Of a stretch of 64,000 bases of DNA, positions 1 to 7,045 are shown one piece after another. Position 1 is the first letter of the stretch. Every line of letters begins with the position of its first letter. Origin of the DNA: Lysobacter antibioticus (GTDB lineage: Bacteria > Pseudomonadota > Gammaproteobacteria > Xanthomonadales > Xanthomonadaceae); assembly GCF_001442535.1 (NCBI RefSeq), contig NZ_CP013141.1, forward strand, positions 408,171 through 472,170, read 5' to 3'. Made by a program: the position numbers and the translations under genes. The notes beneath the pieces are model-generated. The model worked only from the letters and a program-made list of their open reading frames with translations, did no database searches and was not told the DNA's origin.

Positions 1-228
1 GAAGCGAGCGATCGCTTCCGTCGTTGGTGAGTGCCGGGGCGACGACACAGCCTTGCCGTTCACGAACGAGGCATAGGGCGTCGGCGCTATTCGTCATGAC
101 GGTTCGTAAAGTTCGTCGGGAAAGTGAGAGAGGCCCCGCGCACGACGGCCGAGTCGTATGACGTGTCCGCACCTGGCAATAGAGCGATGCCATGAGGTTC
201 GCAGCCCTCGCGATATCGGCCGGTGGCC

Positions 229-996
229 TCATCCCCTACGCGCGGTCACGATCCAGGCACGCGAATCGAGCCAGACGCCGTCGGCCCTTTGGTGCTCGGT
301 CAACACAGATCGGAGGCGATCGAGCGCCGGCTCGCGTTGACGGGTATCGAGGCGGGCGACCTTCTCTTGCACGGTAGAAAATCCGGAGACGAACTCGAAG
401 GCGGCATCGACATCGGTCCCGTAGAAGACGGGCTCATGCACTTCGTCGAATATCGGGGCGGCGAAGCCGGCAGCATCGAGAATGCGCCTTACGAAATCCG
501 CTGCGCCCAGGGAGAACGCCGGTGGAGTGGTGGGGTTTTCGACTCTTGTGTCATCGGGCGGGAACGCGCTTTCGATGGCGGTGGCCCATTCGTTACGGTC
601 GCGCGGTTGCCATACCATCATCACGAGCCGCCCCTCGGGACGCAGTGCGCTTCGTATGTTGGAGAAGGCCGCGAGCGGATGCTCGAAGAACATCGTGCCG
701 AACCGGCTGATGGCCACGTCGAAGGATTCGCGCGGCAGCCCATGTCGTTCGGCGTCGGCGCACGAGTATTCGACGTTGCCGAGCCCTGCTGCACGGGTGA
801 GTTCCCGTGCGCGCTCGATCATCTCATTCGACCGGTCGATCCCGAGCACAGACCCCGTCGTCGCTTGTTGCGCCGCTTCGCGTGTCGTCTGCCCGGTCCC
901 GCAACCGATGTCGAGGACCCGATCGGAGGTGCGGATCGCATACGCGCGTCGCAACAGGTCGTTGTGACGTTGCAGCTCGAGGTCGTAGTCGATCAT
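229..996 (-). CDS. class I SAM-dependent methyltransferase (UbiE-like)
   Basis: A 255-residue cytoplasmic protein with a Rossmann-type methyltransferase core. Motif I reads VLDIGCGTGQTT near residue 38, an acidic residue follows at the end of beta-2 (GIDRSNEM), and the downstream motifs SFDVAISRFGTMFF and LRPEGRLVMMVW are in the usual order for UbiE/MenG-type enzymes. It should transfer a methyl group from S-adenosylmethionine to a small molecule; the substrate cannot be read from the sequence. The frame is open to 1083, but the ATG at 996 is chosen because AGGAG sits 8 bases upstream and the family normally begins just before the motif I strand. It stands alone on the minus strand with no obvious operon partner. 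Confidence 0.85.
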   Translation of the reverse strand: MIDYDLELQRHNDLLRRAYAIRTSDRVLDIGCGTGQTTREAAQQATTGSVLGIDRSNEMIERARELTRAAGLGNVEYSCADAERHGLPRESFDVAISRFGTMFFEHPLAAFSNIRSALRPEGRLVMMVWQPRDRNEWATAIESAFPPDDTRVENPTTPPAFSLGAADFVRRILDAAGFAAPIFDEVHEPVFYGTDVDAAFEFVSGFSTVQEKVARLDTRQREPALDRLRSVLTEHQRADGVWLDSRAWIVTARRG

Positions 997-1178
997 TCGG
1001 ACGGCTCCTGGTTCGTTCTTCGGCTCCGGCGAGGACAGGCATCCTCGATAGGCGGTATGAAACTTGGCAGGCTGAGGACTCATACCAACTCAAACAGAGC
1101 CTGGGTACGAACTGCGGCGCCTGCGTAGGGGGGCGGTGCTAGGATTCAAGAACAGCCGAGGTTAGTCAGGGGAGATCG

Positions 1179-1277
1179 ATGAACGAGAACAACAGGAAGA
1201 AGTGGCTTTGGGCGATGTTCGCCATCGCGATCGTCATCGCCTGCGGAACCTCGCTGATAGTGGTCGCCTCCCGCTAG
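1179..1277 (+). CDS. very small single-span membrane protein
   Basis: A 32-codon frame begins with ATG after a GGGGAGA ribosome-binding site. The product starts with a charged stretch (MNENNRKKWLW) followed by one hydrophobic helix (AMFAIAIVIACGTSLIVVA) and ends SR. The shape (short polar N-terminus, one membrane helix) and the good ribosome-binding site are the only evidence. I do not recognise a family. It lies between two minus-strand genes, so it would be transcribed alone. Confidence 0.45.
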   Translation: MNENNRKKWLWAMFAIAIVIACGTSLIVVASR

Positions 1278-1302
1278 TGCTGTGGCGGCTGGATGAAAGC
1301 CG

Positions 1303-1923
1303 TCATCGCGCCCGCTGCAGGCTCAGAAACTTGTACATGTTCTCGATCGAGCGTTGACGCCGCGAAGGATCCATTCCGCCGTCGTCGACCAATTCCAGCC
1401 CGGCATCAGCGATCCGGTTCGAAACCACCGCGTTATCGATATCGAGGTCTTCGCGGCGGACCAGGCCGGAGACCCGGTAGGTTTGTTGCTTGCCGCTGAC
1501 ATCGAGCGTCAGCAGGCCCTGGATCCGCACGCTGCCGTCCGGTTTCACCGCGACCACTTCCGCGGGAATGATGGTCAGCAGGTCGCTGGGCACGGCCTGG
1601 GGGCTGCTGGCGGCCGGCGGTTTGGCCCAGGTCGATTTGAGCGCGAACACCCTGACGGCATCGCCGACATGATGCGTGGGGTGGACTGCCGGGTGGCCGA
1701 CGTAGTCGTTGACGTCGATCGGGCCTTTGAGTGGCAGCGAGGATGGCGGCGGCGGCGCCATCGGCATCGGCGGCGCCTCCAGCACCACCCCGGACGGTTC
1801 CGGAGGCGGGGGCGGAAGCGGAGGCGCCGCTGGGCTCCGAGCCTTGACGGGGCCGGCGCATAGGGCCACGACCATCAGCAGGGCCGGGATCGACGCGTGG
1901 CGGGCATCAGCTTGCGTACTCAT
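1303..1923 (-). CDS. exported protein with a FlgH-like (flagellar L-ring) C-terminal domain
   Basis: 206 residues. An N-terminal hydrophobic segment (PALLMVVALCAG) looks like a signal peptide and is followed by a very proline-rich linker of about 40 residues. From about residue 95 the sequence follows the conserved core of flagellar L-ring protein FlgH: DLLTIIPAEVVAVKPDGSV, a GKQQTYRVSG strand, and VRREDLDIDNAVVSNRIADA, which matches the FlgH signature of RVSGxVRPEDIxxxNTVxSxRIADA. FlgH forms the outer-membrane ring of the flagellum. No flagellar genes are nearby, and the proline-rich N-terminal part is not that of ordinary FlgH, so this is probably a FlgH-related outer-membrane or periplasmic protein with another role. 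The ATG is preceded by AAGGAT. Confidence 0.65.
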   Translation of the reverse strand: MSTQADARHASIPALLMVVALCAGPVKARSPAAPPLPPPPPEPSGVVLEAPPMPMAPPPPSSLPLKGPIDVNDYVGHPAVHPTHHVGDAVRVFALKSTWAKPPAASSPQAVPSDLLTIIPAEVVAVKPDGSVRIQGLLTLDVSGKQQTYRVSGLVRREDLDIDNAVVSNRIADAGLELVDDGGMDPSRRQRSIENMYKFLSLQRAR

Positions 1924-2040
1924 CTGGAAAATCCTTTTCTCTTACGGTAACGGTGAAGCCCGGGCCAGTCCTGGTCGTCGGCCGCATCGAATCTGCCTGC
2001 GTAAGCATACGCTGATGTCGACGAAGACCGATGTCGACGA

Positions 2041-2092
2041 AGGCCGCCGGTGTCGGGGGCGTACAGCGGCTTCGGTTCGAATGACTGTCGGC
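2041..2092 (-). other. degenerate integron attC-like site
   Basis: Read on the minus strand this begins GCCGACAGTCATTCGAACCG and continues AAGCCGCTGTACGCC, matching the gene-proximal half of the attC sites at 36-46 kb (GCCTAAC, ATTCATTCAAGCCGAAGCCGC). It starts 9 bases after the terminal stop codon of the lipoprotein gene on the same strand, exactly where a cassette attC would sit. The distal half is poorly conserved, so this is likely a relic. Confidence 0.4.
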
Positions 2093-2100
2093 CATCGAAG

Positions 2101-2313
2101 TCACTTCCCCTGCGCTTGCTCACGACACCAGTGGTCGATGGCCGACTGATGCTGCCGTTCTTTGCCCAGAGCGCAGTTCTCGGCGATCTTTGGTTCGCAG
2201 TCAGGCAGTCAGGCAGTCAGGCAGGCGGCCTTCTCTCCGGCAGGGGATGCGCATGCGGACAGAAAGCTGAGCAAGATCAGCGCTGAAGGTGCGGCGGCAG
2301 GGTGTGGCTTCAT
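2101..2313 (-). pseudogene. small lipoprotein gene with a premature stop from an 8-bp repeat
   Basis: The frame from ATG (2313) to TGA (2101) is exactly 71 codons with one internal TGA at 2209-2211. The N-terminus MKPHPAAAPSALILLSFLSAC is a lipoprotein signal with an LSAC lipobox; the downstream part is Cys- and charge-rich (CEPKIAENCALGKERQ). The internal stop lies inside three copies of TGCCTGAC. Removing the 24 bases restores an uninterrupted 62-residue lipoprotein, so the repeat either inactivated the gene or reduced it to a 34-residue lipopeptide. No family recognised. Confidence 0.5.
2200..2223. repeat. three tandem 8-bp units inside a lipoprotein gene
   Basis: GTCAGGCA is repeated three times without mismatch on the plus strand. 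The unit is not a multiple of three, but three units are 24 bases, so the reading frame is kept while a TGA is created in the second unit on the minus strand. Confidence 0.85.
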
Positions 2314-2443
2314 CTTGACGGCGGATACCGGATTAAGCCGGGCCGCGGGGCGGCTTCGGTCGGTTGAACTACTCTGGCTCGGTGCTGGCCGACGCTCCGC
2401 CGGCAACCGAACGCCCATCGTCCGGCGGCATGAATTCGCGACC

Positions 2444-2797
2444 TCAACCGGAGCCGCTGCAAAACACCGGCGGAAGGATATGCGAGGCCACCTCGACCGC
2501 AAAATAGATCAGCCATATCGCGACGCCCAGCCAAATCAATTCGAACGCTCTCAGATAGGCAATCGTCAGCAGCAGGATCAGCGCCGGAATGCCGAGGATC
2601 ACCAGGCAGGCCACGAACACATAGGCGCCGCCCCAACAACCGAAGGCCCCCGTGCTTAGAGAGACTACCGAGGCGGTCGCCAACAGCAGTACCAGGATCA
2701 GGCAGACGATGGCGCAGATACGCGCGCTGCGATGGCGCCTTGCCAGCCGTGCATTTACCGGTGGCGGACTGGTTGCGAGCGGCCCTGTGTCGGTCAT
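2444..2797 (-). CDS. small integral membrane protein, coupled to the upstream gene
   Basis: 117 residues starting MTDTGPLATSPP. After a short basic stretch there are hydrophobic segments ICAIVCLILVLLLATASVV, GAYVFVACLVILGIPALILLL and ELIWLGVAIWLIYFAVEVA, giving three membrane helices. Its ATG overlaps the TGA of the upstream gene (ATGA at 2794-2797), so the two are almost certainly translated together. I do not recognise the family. The frame is open much further upstream, but that region is the shadow of the neighbouring gene. Confidence 0.65.
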   Translation of the reverse strand: MTDTGPLATSPPPVNARLARRHRSARICAIVCLILVLLLATASVVSLSTGAFGCWGGAYVFVACLVILGIPALILLLTIAYLRAFELIWLGVAIWLIYFAVEVASHILPPVFCSGSG

Positions 2798-3252
2798 GGC
2801 GTCAGCTCGTGTTGCGGTCGGTCGGTCTGTGCCCCGCACCGACGGGAAAACGCCCAATCCAGGGCCAGCGCCACCGATACGAACACCAGGAGCACCAGCC
2901 CGGAGAAGATAACGCCCAGCATCGACAGCGCCCAGAACATCAAAGCGGCGGTTTTCCACGCATCGAACAGGCCTGCCGCCAGCATGCAGACCAGCAGCGG
3001 AACGAACTCGAGGAAGAGATAGCCGGCCACCGCACGACGCATCGCTTTGCAAAGCCGCGGCCGCCAGGATGGGCGCAACCACCACGCTGCCGGCAGTGCG
3101 CCGAGCAGAATGAACCAGGGACCGAATACGAGGGGCAGCGGCAGATCGCTGGTCCCGCTCGCCCCGAACTGCGCCTGGCTTTGGCCGATACACGCCAAGA
3201 GAGCCAGGCAAAGCGCCGCGATCCGTGTGAAGCGCCGATACCGTTCGTTCAA
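2794..3252 (-). CDS. membrane protein of unknown function, first gene of a two-gene operon
   Basis: 152 residues from a TTG start at 3252, chosen because AAAGGA lies 7 bases upstream and the product then opens with a signal-like segment (RIAALCLALLACIGQSQAQ). Further hydrophobic segments are LPLPLVFGPWFILLGALPAAWW, GYLFLEFVPLLVCMLAAGLF and ALMFWALSMLGVIFSGLVLLVFVSVALALDW. So it is an inner-membrane protein with an exported N-terminus. It overlaps the next gene by four bases. No conserved catalytic motif was seen. Confidence 0.6.
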   Translation of the reverse strand: MNERYRRFTRIAALCLALLACIGQSQAQFGASGTSDLPLPLVFGPWFILLGALPAAWWLRPSWRPRLCKAMRRAVAGYLFLEFVPLLVCMLAAGLFDAWKTAALMFWALSMLGVIFSGLVLLVFVSVALALDWAFSRRCGAQTDRPQHELTP

Positions 3253-3702
3253 GCAGGAGTCCTTTCGATTTTGAAGACGCGATGATCTGATTGGAGCGCC
3301 TGGATAACGCCCAGGAGCCGGCAACAGCAAGTGCGGTCGTCTCCAACGCGTGCCAAGTCGCTGATTCGTATATTTGCACAACGCTCGCCCGAGCACAGGT
3401 CCGGAGAGCGCCGGCATTGGAGAGCGGGACGGCCTCGGGCCGCATTCGCTGAGCCGGGACGAGTCGCCGATTGCGGGCTATCGCCATCACCTTGCAGATG
3501 CCCGTCCATGGCGCCGTGGCGACAGCGGAGAAGGGATTGAAAGAGCCGCTTCGCTATCTTGATACGACGCGCCAACGCGCTCTTGCAGTACTCGTCCCGA
3601 ACGCCGCCGCGCTCCGATCCCGTCCCTCGTCGCTTTGGTCAGGGAGCCGAGCTTTCGCGGCGTATGGAAACGCAAAGGTCGGCCAGGAAGGGGGTGTCCG
3701 GT
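3253..3702. other. gene-free stretch between two minus-strand transcription units
   Basis: About 450 bases with only short overlapping frames in several phases and no ribosome-binding site or family signature. It should hold the promoter of the two-gene membrane operon at 2444-3252 and the end of the TonB receptor transcript. I see no convincing terminator hairpin. Confidence 0.4.
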
Positions 3703-6546
3703 TCAGAACTGATGTGTGGCACTAACCGAGTAGTAGCGTCCTACCGGGTCGTCGTCGGCAATGGTGTAACCGCCGTTGCTGTAGTTGTAGTTGCCAGGAC
3801 GGCGGTCGCCCAGGTTGTTGACATTGACGCTGAACAGCCAACGTTTGAAGCCGCCATAAGCAATGTCGATGCCGGCCAGGGTCGTGCTGGGCGTATGGCG
3901 TATGTGGTCGACGTTGCTGCCGTAAGTAAACGTGCTGGTTGGTACCGGCACGGACACGGTCGTTGGGCCCATGTAGTGCAGATTGAGCGTTACGATCCAA
4001 TCGCGATAGCTCCAGCGAACATCGCCCAGCACGCTTCGGTTGGGCATTTCGATGCCGGCATGGTCTTCGATCGGCGCGGTCGGACGATGCTGCCGGAGCA
4101 GGCGATGCGTGTAGTGACCGCTCAAACTGAAATCGAGCTCGCCCCAGCTCCGCGTCTGGCGACTGTACTCGGCCTTGATCTCCCAGCCCCGCACTTCGGT
4201 GTTGCCGACGTTATCGAGATAGCTGGCGACGGCGATCAGCTCGCCGTTGTCGTCGCGAATCAAGGCTTCCGGGGACAGCTCTTCAAGGCCCAGTGCATTG
4301 ATCGGCAGAATCTCGTTCTTGCGCCGGATGCGATAGTGACTGCCGGTCAGCGAGAAGTCTTTGCCGGGGGTCCAGATCAAACTAAGGTTGCGGTTGGTCG
4401 ATGTCTCCGGTTTCAGCTTCGGGTTGACTCGTGCGCGCAGATCGACGGCGCAGTAATCGTCGAACTCGGTGCGGCAAGGCCGGGTCGAATCGTCGGCGGG
4501 GACGTAGGATGTCGCCTGTTGCTTGATCAGCAGCGGGCCGCGCAACTCGGCCAATGTCGGCGCGCGATAACCCTCTCCAACCGAAGCGTGCAGACTCAGG
4601 GACTGCAAAGCTCGCCAATGCAGACCGAACATCGGCGAGATCTGATCGCCGTAGCCCCGGTTGCGATCGAGGCGCCAGGCCGCGTCTATCGAGAATTTGT
4701 CGTGCAGCGGCGCCTTGAGCTCGGCGTAGACCGCTGCCGCATCGCGGAAGTCGCTTCGGCCCTGGAAGTCCATCGCCAGCGCGATATCGCCCTTCGCCAG
4801 CAAGGGGTCCGGCCGGTTGCTCAGGTGCTCGTGGCGCGCTTCGAATCCGGCAGCGACCTGGACCTCGCCAGCGGGTAGCGCGAACAGCGGACCGTCCACG
4901 CTGCCGGACAAGGTTTCCAGCGACATCTTCCCGCCCAATACGATGGGAGGCGAAAGCTTGGCGAGCACGGCATCGGAATTCCTGTCTACCCGATTGAAGC
5001 GATAGCTTCGATCATCGACGACCGACCCGAGCGCCGACAGGCAGATCAAGCCATTGATGCGATTGGCGACCTCGTTGTCGCGGCGCGACAGGCTCAGATC
5101 CCAGTTCCAGGCTCCGCGGTAGCCGTTGATGCCGAGGGTGTAGTCCCTGTTGGCGGTAACGACGCGATTGCCGATCGGCCCCACATCGGAGAACCAATAA
5201 TTCAAGAACGAATAGTCGCGAGCTTTTTCGCTATCCGGGTGATCGCCGGACAGCGGCATCACCCCATGGCTCGGCGCGTTGCGCAGTTCCAGCGAGACCC
5301 GGGACAGGCGCAGATCGGCGTAGGCCTCGAGGTTCTGGCCGATCGGCTGGCGCAGGTGAGCGTACAAGGCATTGCTGGCGATACCCGGTTGCAGACTGCT
5401 GTAGCGCGGAGCGTCGAAACCGCACTCGACGCCGGATGGCGTGGGATCGCGATCGCGGCAGCCTGCGATCGGGAGCACGCTGCCGTCGTCCTGCAGGAAG
5501 CCCAGTGCGATCCGCCGATCGGTTCCGCCGAATCGCCGCCGATCGAGCGTGCTCCAGGGACGCTGGCTGCCGATCAGCGGATTACGGGTGAAGTGATCGA
5601 CGCTGACGAAAACGTTGCCGCCGCTGCGCGTTTGCGCGCCGAAGCTGGCGTACTCGCGTTGCTGCTCGGCGTCGCCGCGCTGGGACACGCCAAAATTGCT
5701 GCCGACCTCGGCTCCGCGGTAGTCCTTCTTCAGGATGATGTTGACTACGCCGGCCATCGCGTCGGCACCATAGATGGCCGACGCTCCACCGCGAGCGATT
5801 TCGATGTGATCGACCATGCTCAACGGAATGCCGTTGAGATCGGTCAGCGCACCCATATCGGTCGAGACCAGGCCGTAGTTGGCCATGCGTCGCCCATCGA
5901 CGAGGAACAAAGTCGCGCGCGGGCCGAGCGAGTACAAACTGGCCGAAGCCGCGGCTGCCGTCGGCACCTGGCTGTTGCCGCCCTCGCTGGCGATATTGCG
6001 AGGATGGTGGCCGGTCATGCCCGGCATCAAGCGCAGCACATCGAACAAGGTCTGATGGCCGCTGGCGCGAATCTGCTCCTGCGTGATCAGCGTCAAAGGC
6101 AGCGCGCTCTCAAGCCCCGCGCGCTTAATCCGGCTTCCCGTGACGTGGACTGTGTCCAACTGGGTCGGAGACCTCGGCGAGGATGGCGTCTTCGGCGCAG
6201 TCGGCCGCGCGTCGATCCGCGGGCGCGGCGTAGGCTGAAGCAAGTAGACATTGGCTTTCACCGCGACTGCGGTGAGGCCGGTCCCTTCCAGTAATTGAGC
6301 CAGGCCCTCACGAACTCCGGGACGGCCTCTGAGGCCCGCGCTGCGCCGCTTGGCCACCAAGGCCGGCGAATAGATCAACTGCACGTCTTTGCGAGAGGCG
6401 AAGGCGTTGAGTGCATCGTCCAGGGCGCCGGGCGGAATGCCATGGCCATCGGATGGAACAGCGCCCACTGAGGCCTGATAAGCCCCCGCGACTTGCGGGA
6501 CCGTCAGTGAGAGGAAAAAGCCCAATGCGTGAGAAAATCTGGCCAT
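3703..6546 (-). CDS. TonB-dependent outer-membrane receptor with STN domain
   Basis: 947 residues. A signal peptide (residues 1-22) is followed by an STN domain at about 35-105 (PPGALDDALNAFASRKDVQLIYS and a matching second half), a proline-rich linker, the plug from about 130 (TVHVTGSRIKRAG, a TonB-box-like start, through IEIARGGASAIYGADAMAGVVNIILK), and a long beta-barrel ending in the typical aromatic GRYYSVSATHQF. STN domains are typical of transducing receptors, which often pair with an anti-sigma/sigma system, but no such pair lies alongside. The ligand is unknown. Architecture fits the large TonB-receptor repertoire of Xanthomonadaceae. Confidence 0.93.
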   Translation of the reverse strand: MARFSHALGFFLSLTVPQVAGAYQASVGAVPSDGHGIPPGALDDALNAFASRKDVQLIYSPALVAKRRSAGLRGRPGVREGLAQLLEGTGLTAVAVKANVYLLQPTPRPRIDARPTAPKTPSSPRSPTQLDTVHVTGSRIKRAGLESALPLTLITQEQIRASGHQTLFDVLRLMPGMTGHHPRNIASEGGNSQVPTAAAASASLYSLGPRATLFLVDGRRMANYGLVSTDMGALTDLNGIPLSMVDHIEIARGGASAIYGADAMAGVVNIILKKDYRGAEVGSNFGVSQRGDAEQQREYASFGAQTRSGGNVFVSVDHFTRNPLIGSQRPWSTLDRRRFGGTDRRIALGFLQDDGSVLPIAGCRDRDPTPSGVECGFDAPRYSSLQPGIASNALYAHLRQPIGQNLEAYADLRLSRVSLELRNAPSHGVMPLSGDHPDSEKARDYSFLNYWFSDVGPIGNRVVTANRDYTLGINGYRGAWNWDLSLSRRDNEVANRINGLICLSALGSVVDDRSYRFNRVDRNSDAVLAKLSPPIVLGGKMSLETLSGSVDGPLFALPAGEVQVAAGFEARHEHLSNRPDPLLAKGDIALAMDFQGRSDFRDAAAVYAELKAPLHDKFSIDAAWRLDRNRGYGDQISPMFGLHWRALQSLSLHASVGEGYRAPTLAELRGPLLIKQQATSYVPADDSTRPCRTEFDDYCAVDLRARVNPKLKPETSTNRNLSLIWTPGKDFSLTGSHYRIRRKNEILPINALGLEELSPEALIRDDNGELIAVASYLDNVGNTEVRGWEIKAEYSRQTRSWGELDFSLSGHYTHRLLRQHRPTAPIEDHAGIEMPNRSVLGDVRWSYRDWIVTLNLHYMGPTTVSVPVPTSTFTYGSNVDHIRHTPSTTLAGIDIAYGGFKRWLFSVNVNNLGDRRPGNYNYSNGGYTIADDDPVGRYYSVSATHQF

Positions 6547-6725
6547 ACATAACCGTATCGATCAGACCCAAGCGGATTCCGGACGCCTGGCTTCTATGGC
6601 GAAATCGAACCATAGCATCGCCGATGCGCTGATGGGCTCGGCGGTATCGAACTTCAACGGTCGCCGCGTGCGGCGGCTGAAGGCTCATGCGCAATCGCCC
6701 TCATGCGCGGCGCAGATCGCGCCGG

Positions 6726-6757
6726 CGATGTCACACATGAACGATGTCACACATGAC
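6726..6757. promoter_or_regulatory. tandem 16-bp repeat upstream of the TonB receptor
   Basis: CGATGTCACACATGA occurs twice back to back with a 16-base period, 180-210 bases upstream of the receptor start. Read on the minus strand it gives TGTGACATCGTTCATG, close to the CRP/Clp operator pattern TGTGA-N6-TCACA on one side. A binding site for Clp or another dimeric regulator is an inference. Confidence 0.4.
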
Positions 6758-7003
6758 CGGTCCGAGCGCTCTGCGGACGTTGCGGTATGTCCTGGAATGC
6801 CTGCGGCATGGTGGTGCCGCTGCGTGCCGGCATGAACCCCAACGCATCGGACGTGCCAACAGTCGGGCCGTAACGCTCGGAATCCGCGCCGCATCATGTT
6901 CAAGACGAGATCGCCCCGAAGACGTAAGTCAACTGACTTCGTGCGATGGCTATTCAGGCGGCTGCATGGGGCGACCCGCCGGACCGGTGTGCGGGGCAGT
7001 CAG

Positions 7004-7032
7004 CGGGCCGCGAACGCATCGTTCGCGGCCCG
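7004..7032 (-). terminator. hairpin after the beta-helix gene
   Basis: A perfect 13-bp stem (CGGGCCGCGAACG with its complement) around a 3-base loop, 14 bases beyond the stop codon of the minus-strand gene at 7046. There is no T-run, so it may act as a transcript end stabiliser or a weak terminator. Confidence 0.5.
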
Positions 7033-7045
7033 TTGTGCGCCGTGC

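Larger units (their letters stand above)
6547..7045. other. regulatory region between the TonB receptor and beta-helix genes
   Basis: Both neighbours are on the minus strand. The stretch holds a 16-bp tandem repeat (6726-6757) and a terminator-like hairpin (7004-7032), listed separately. The short frames here have no ribosome-binding site and no recognisable product. Confidence 0.5.
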
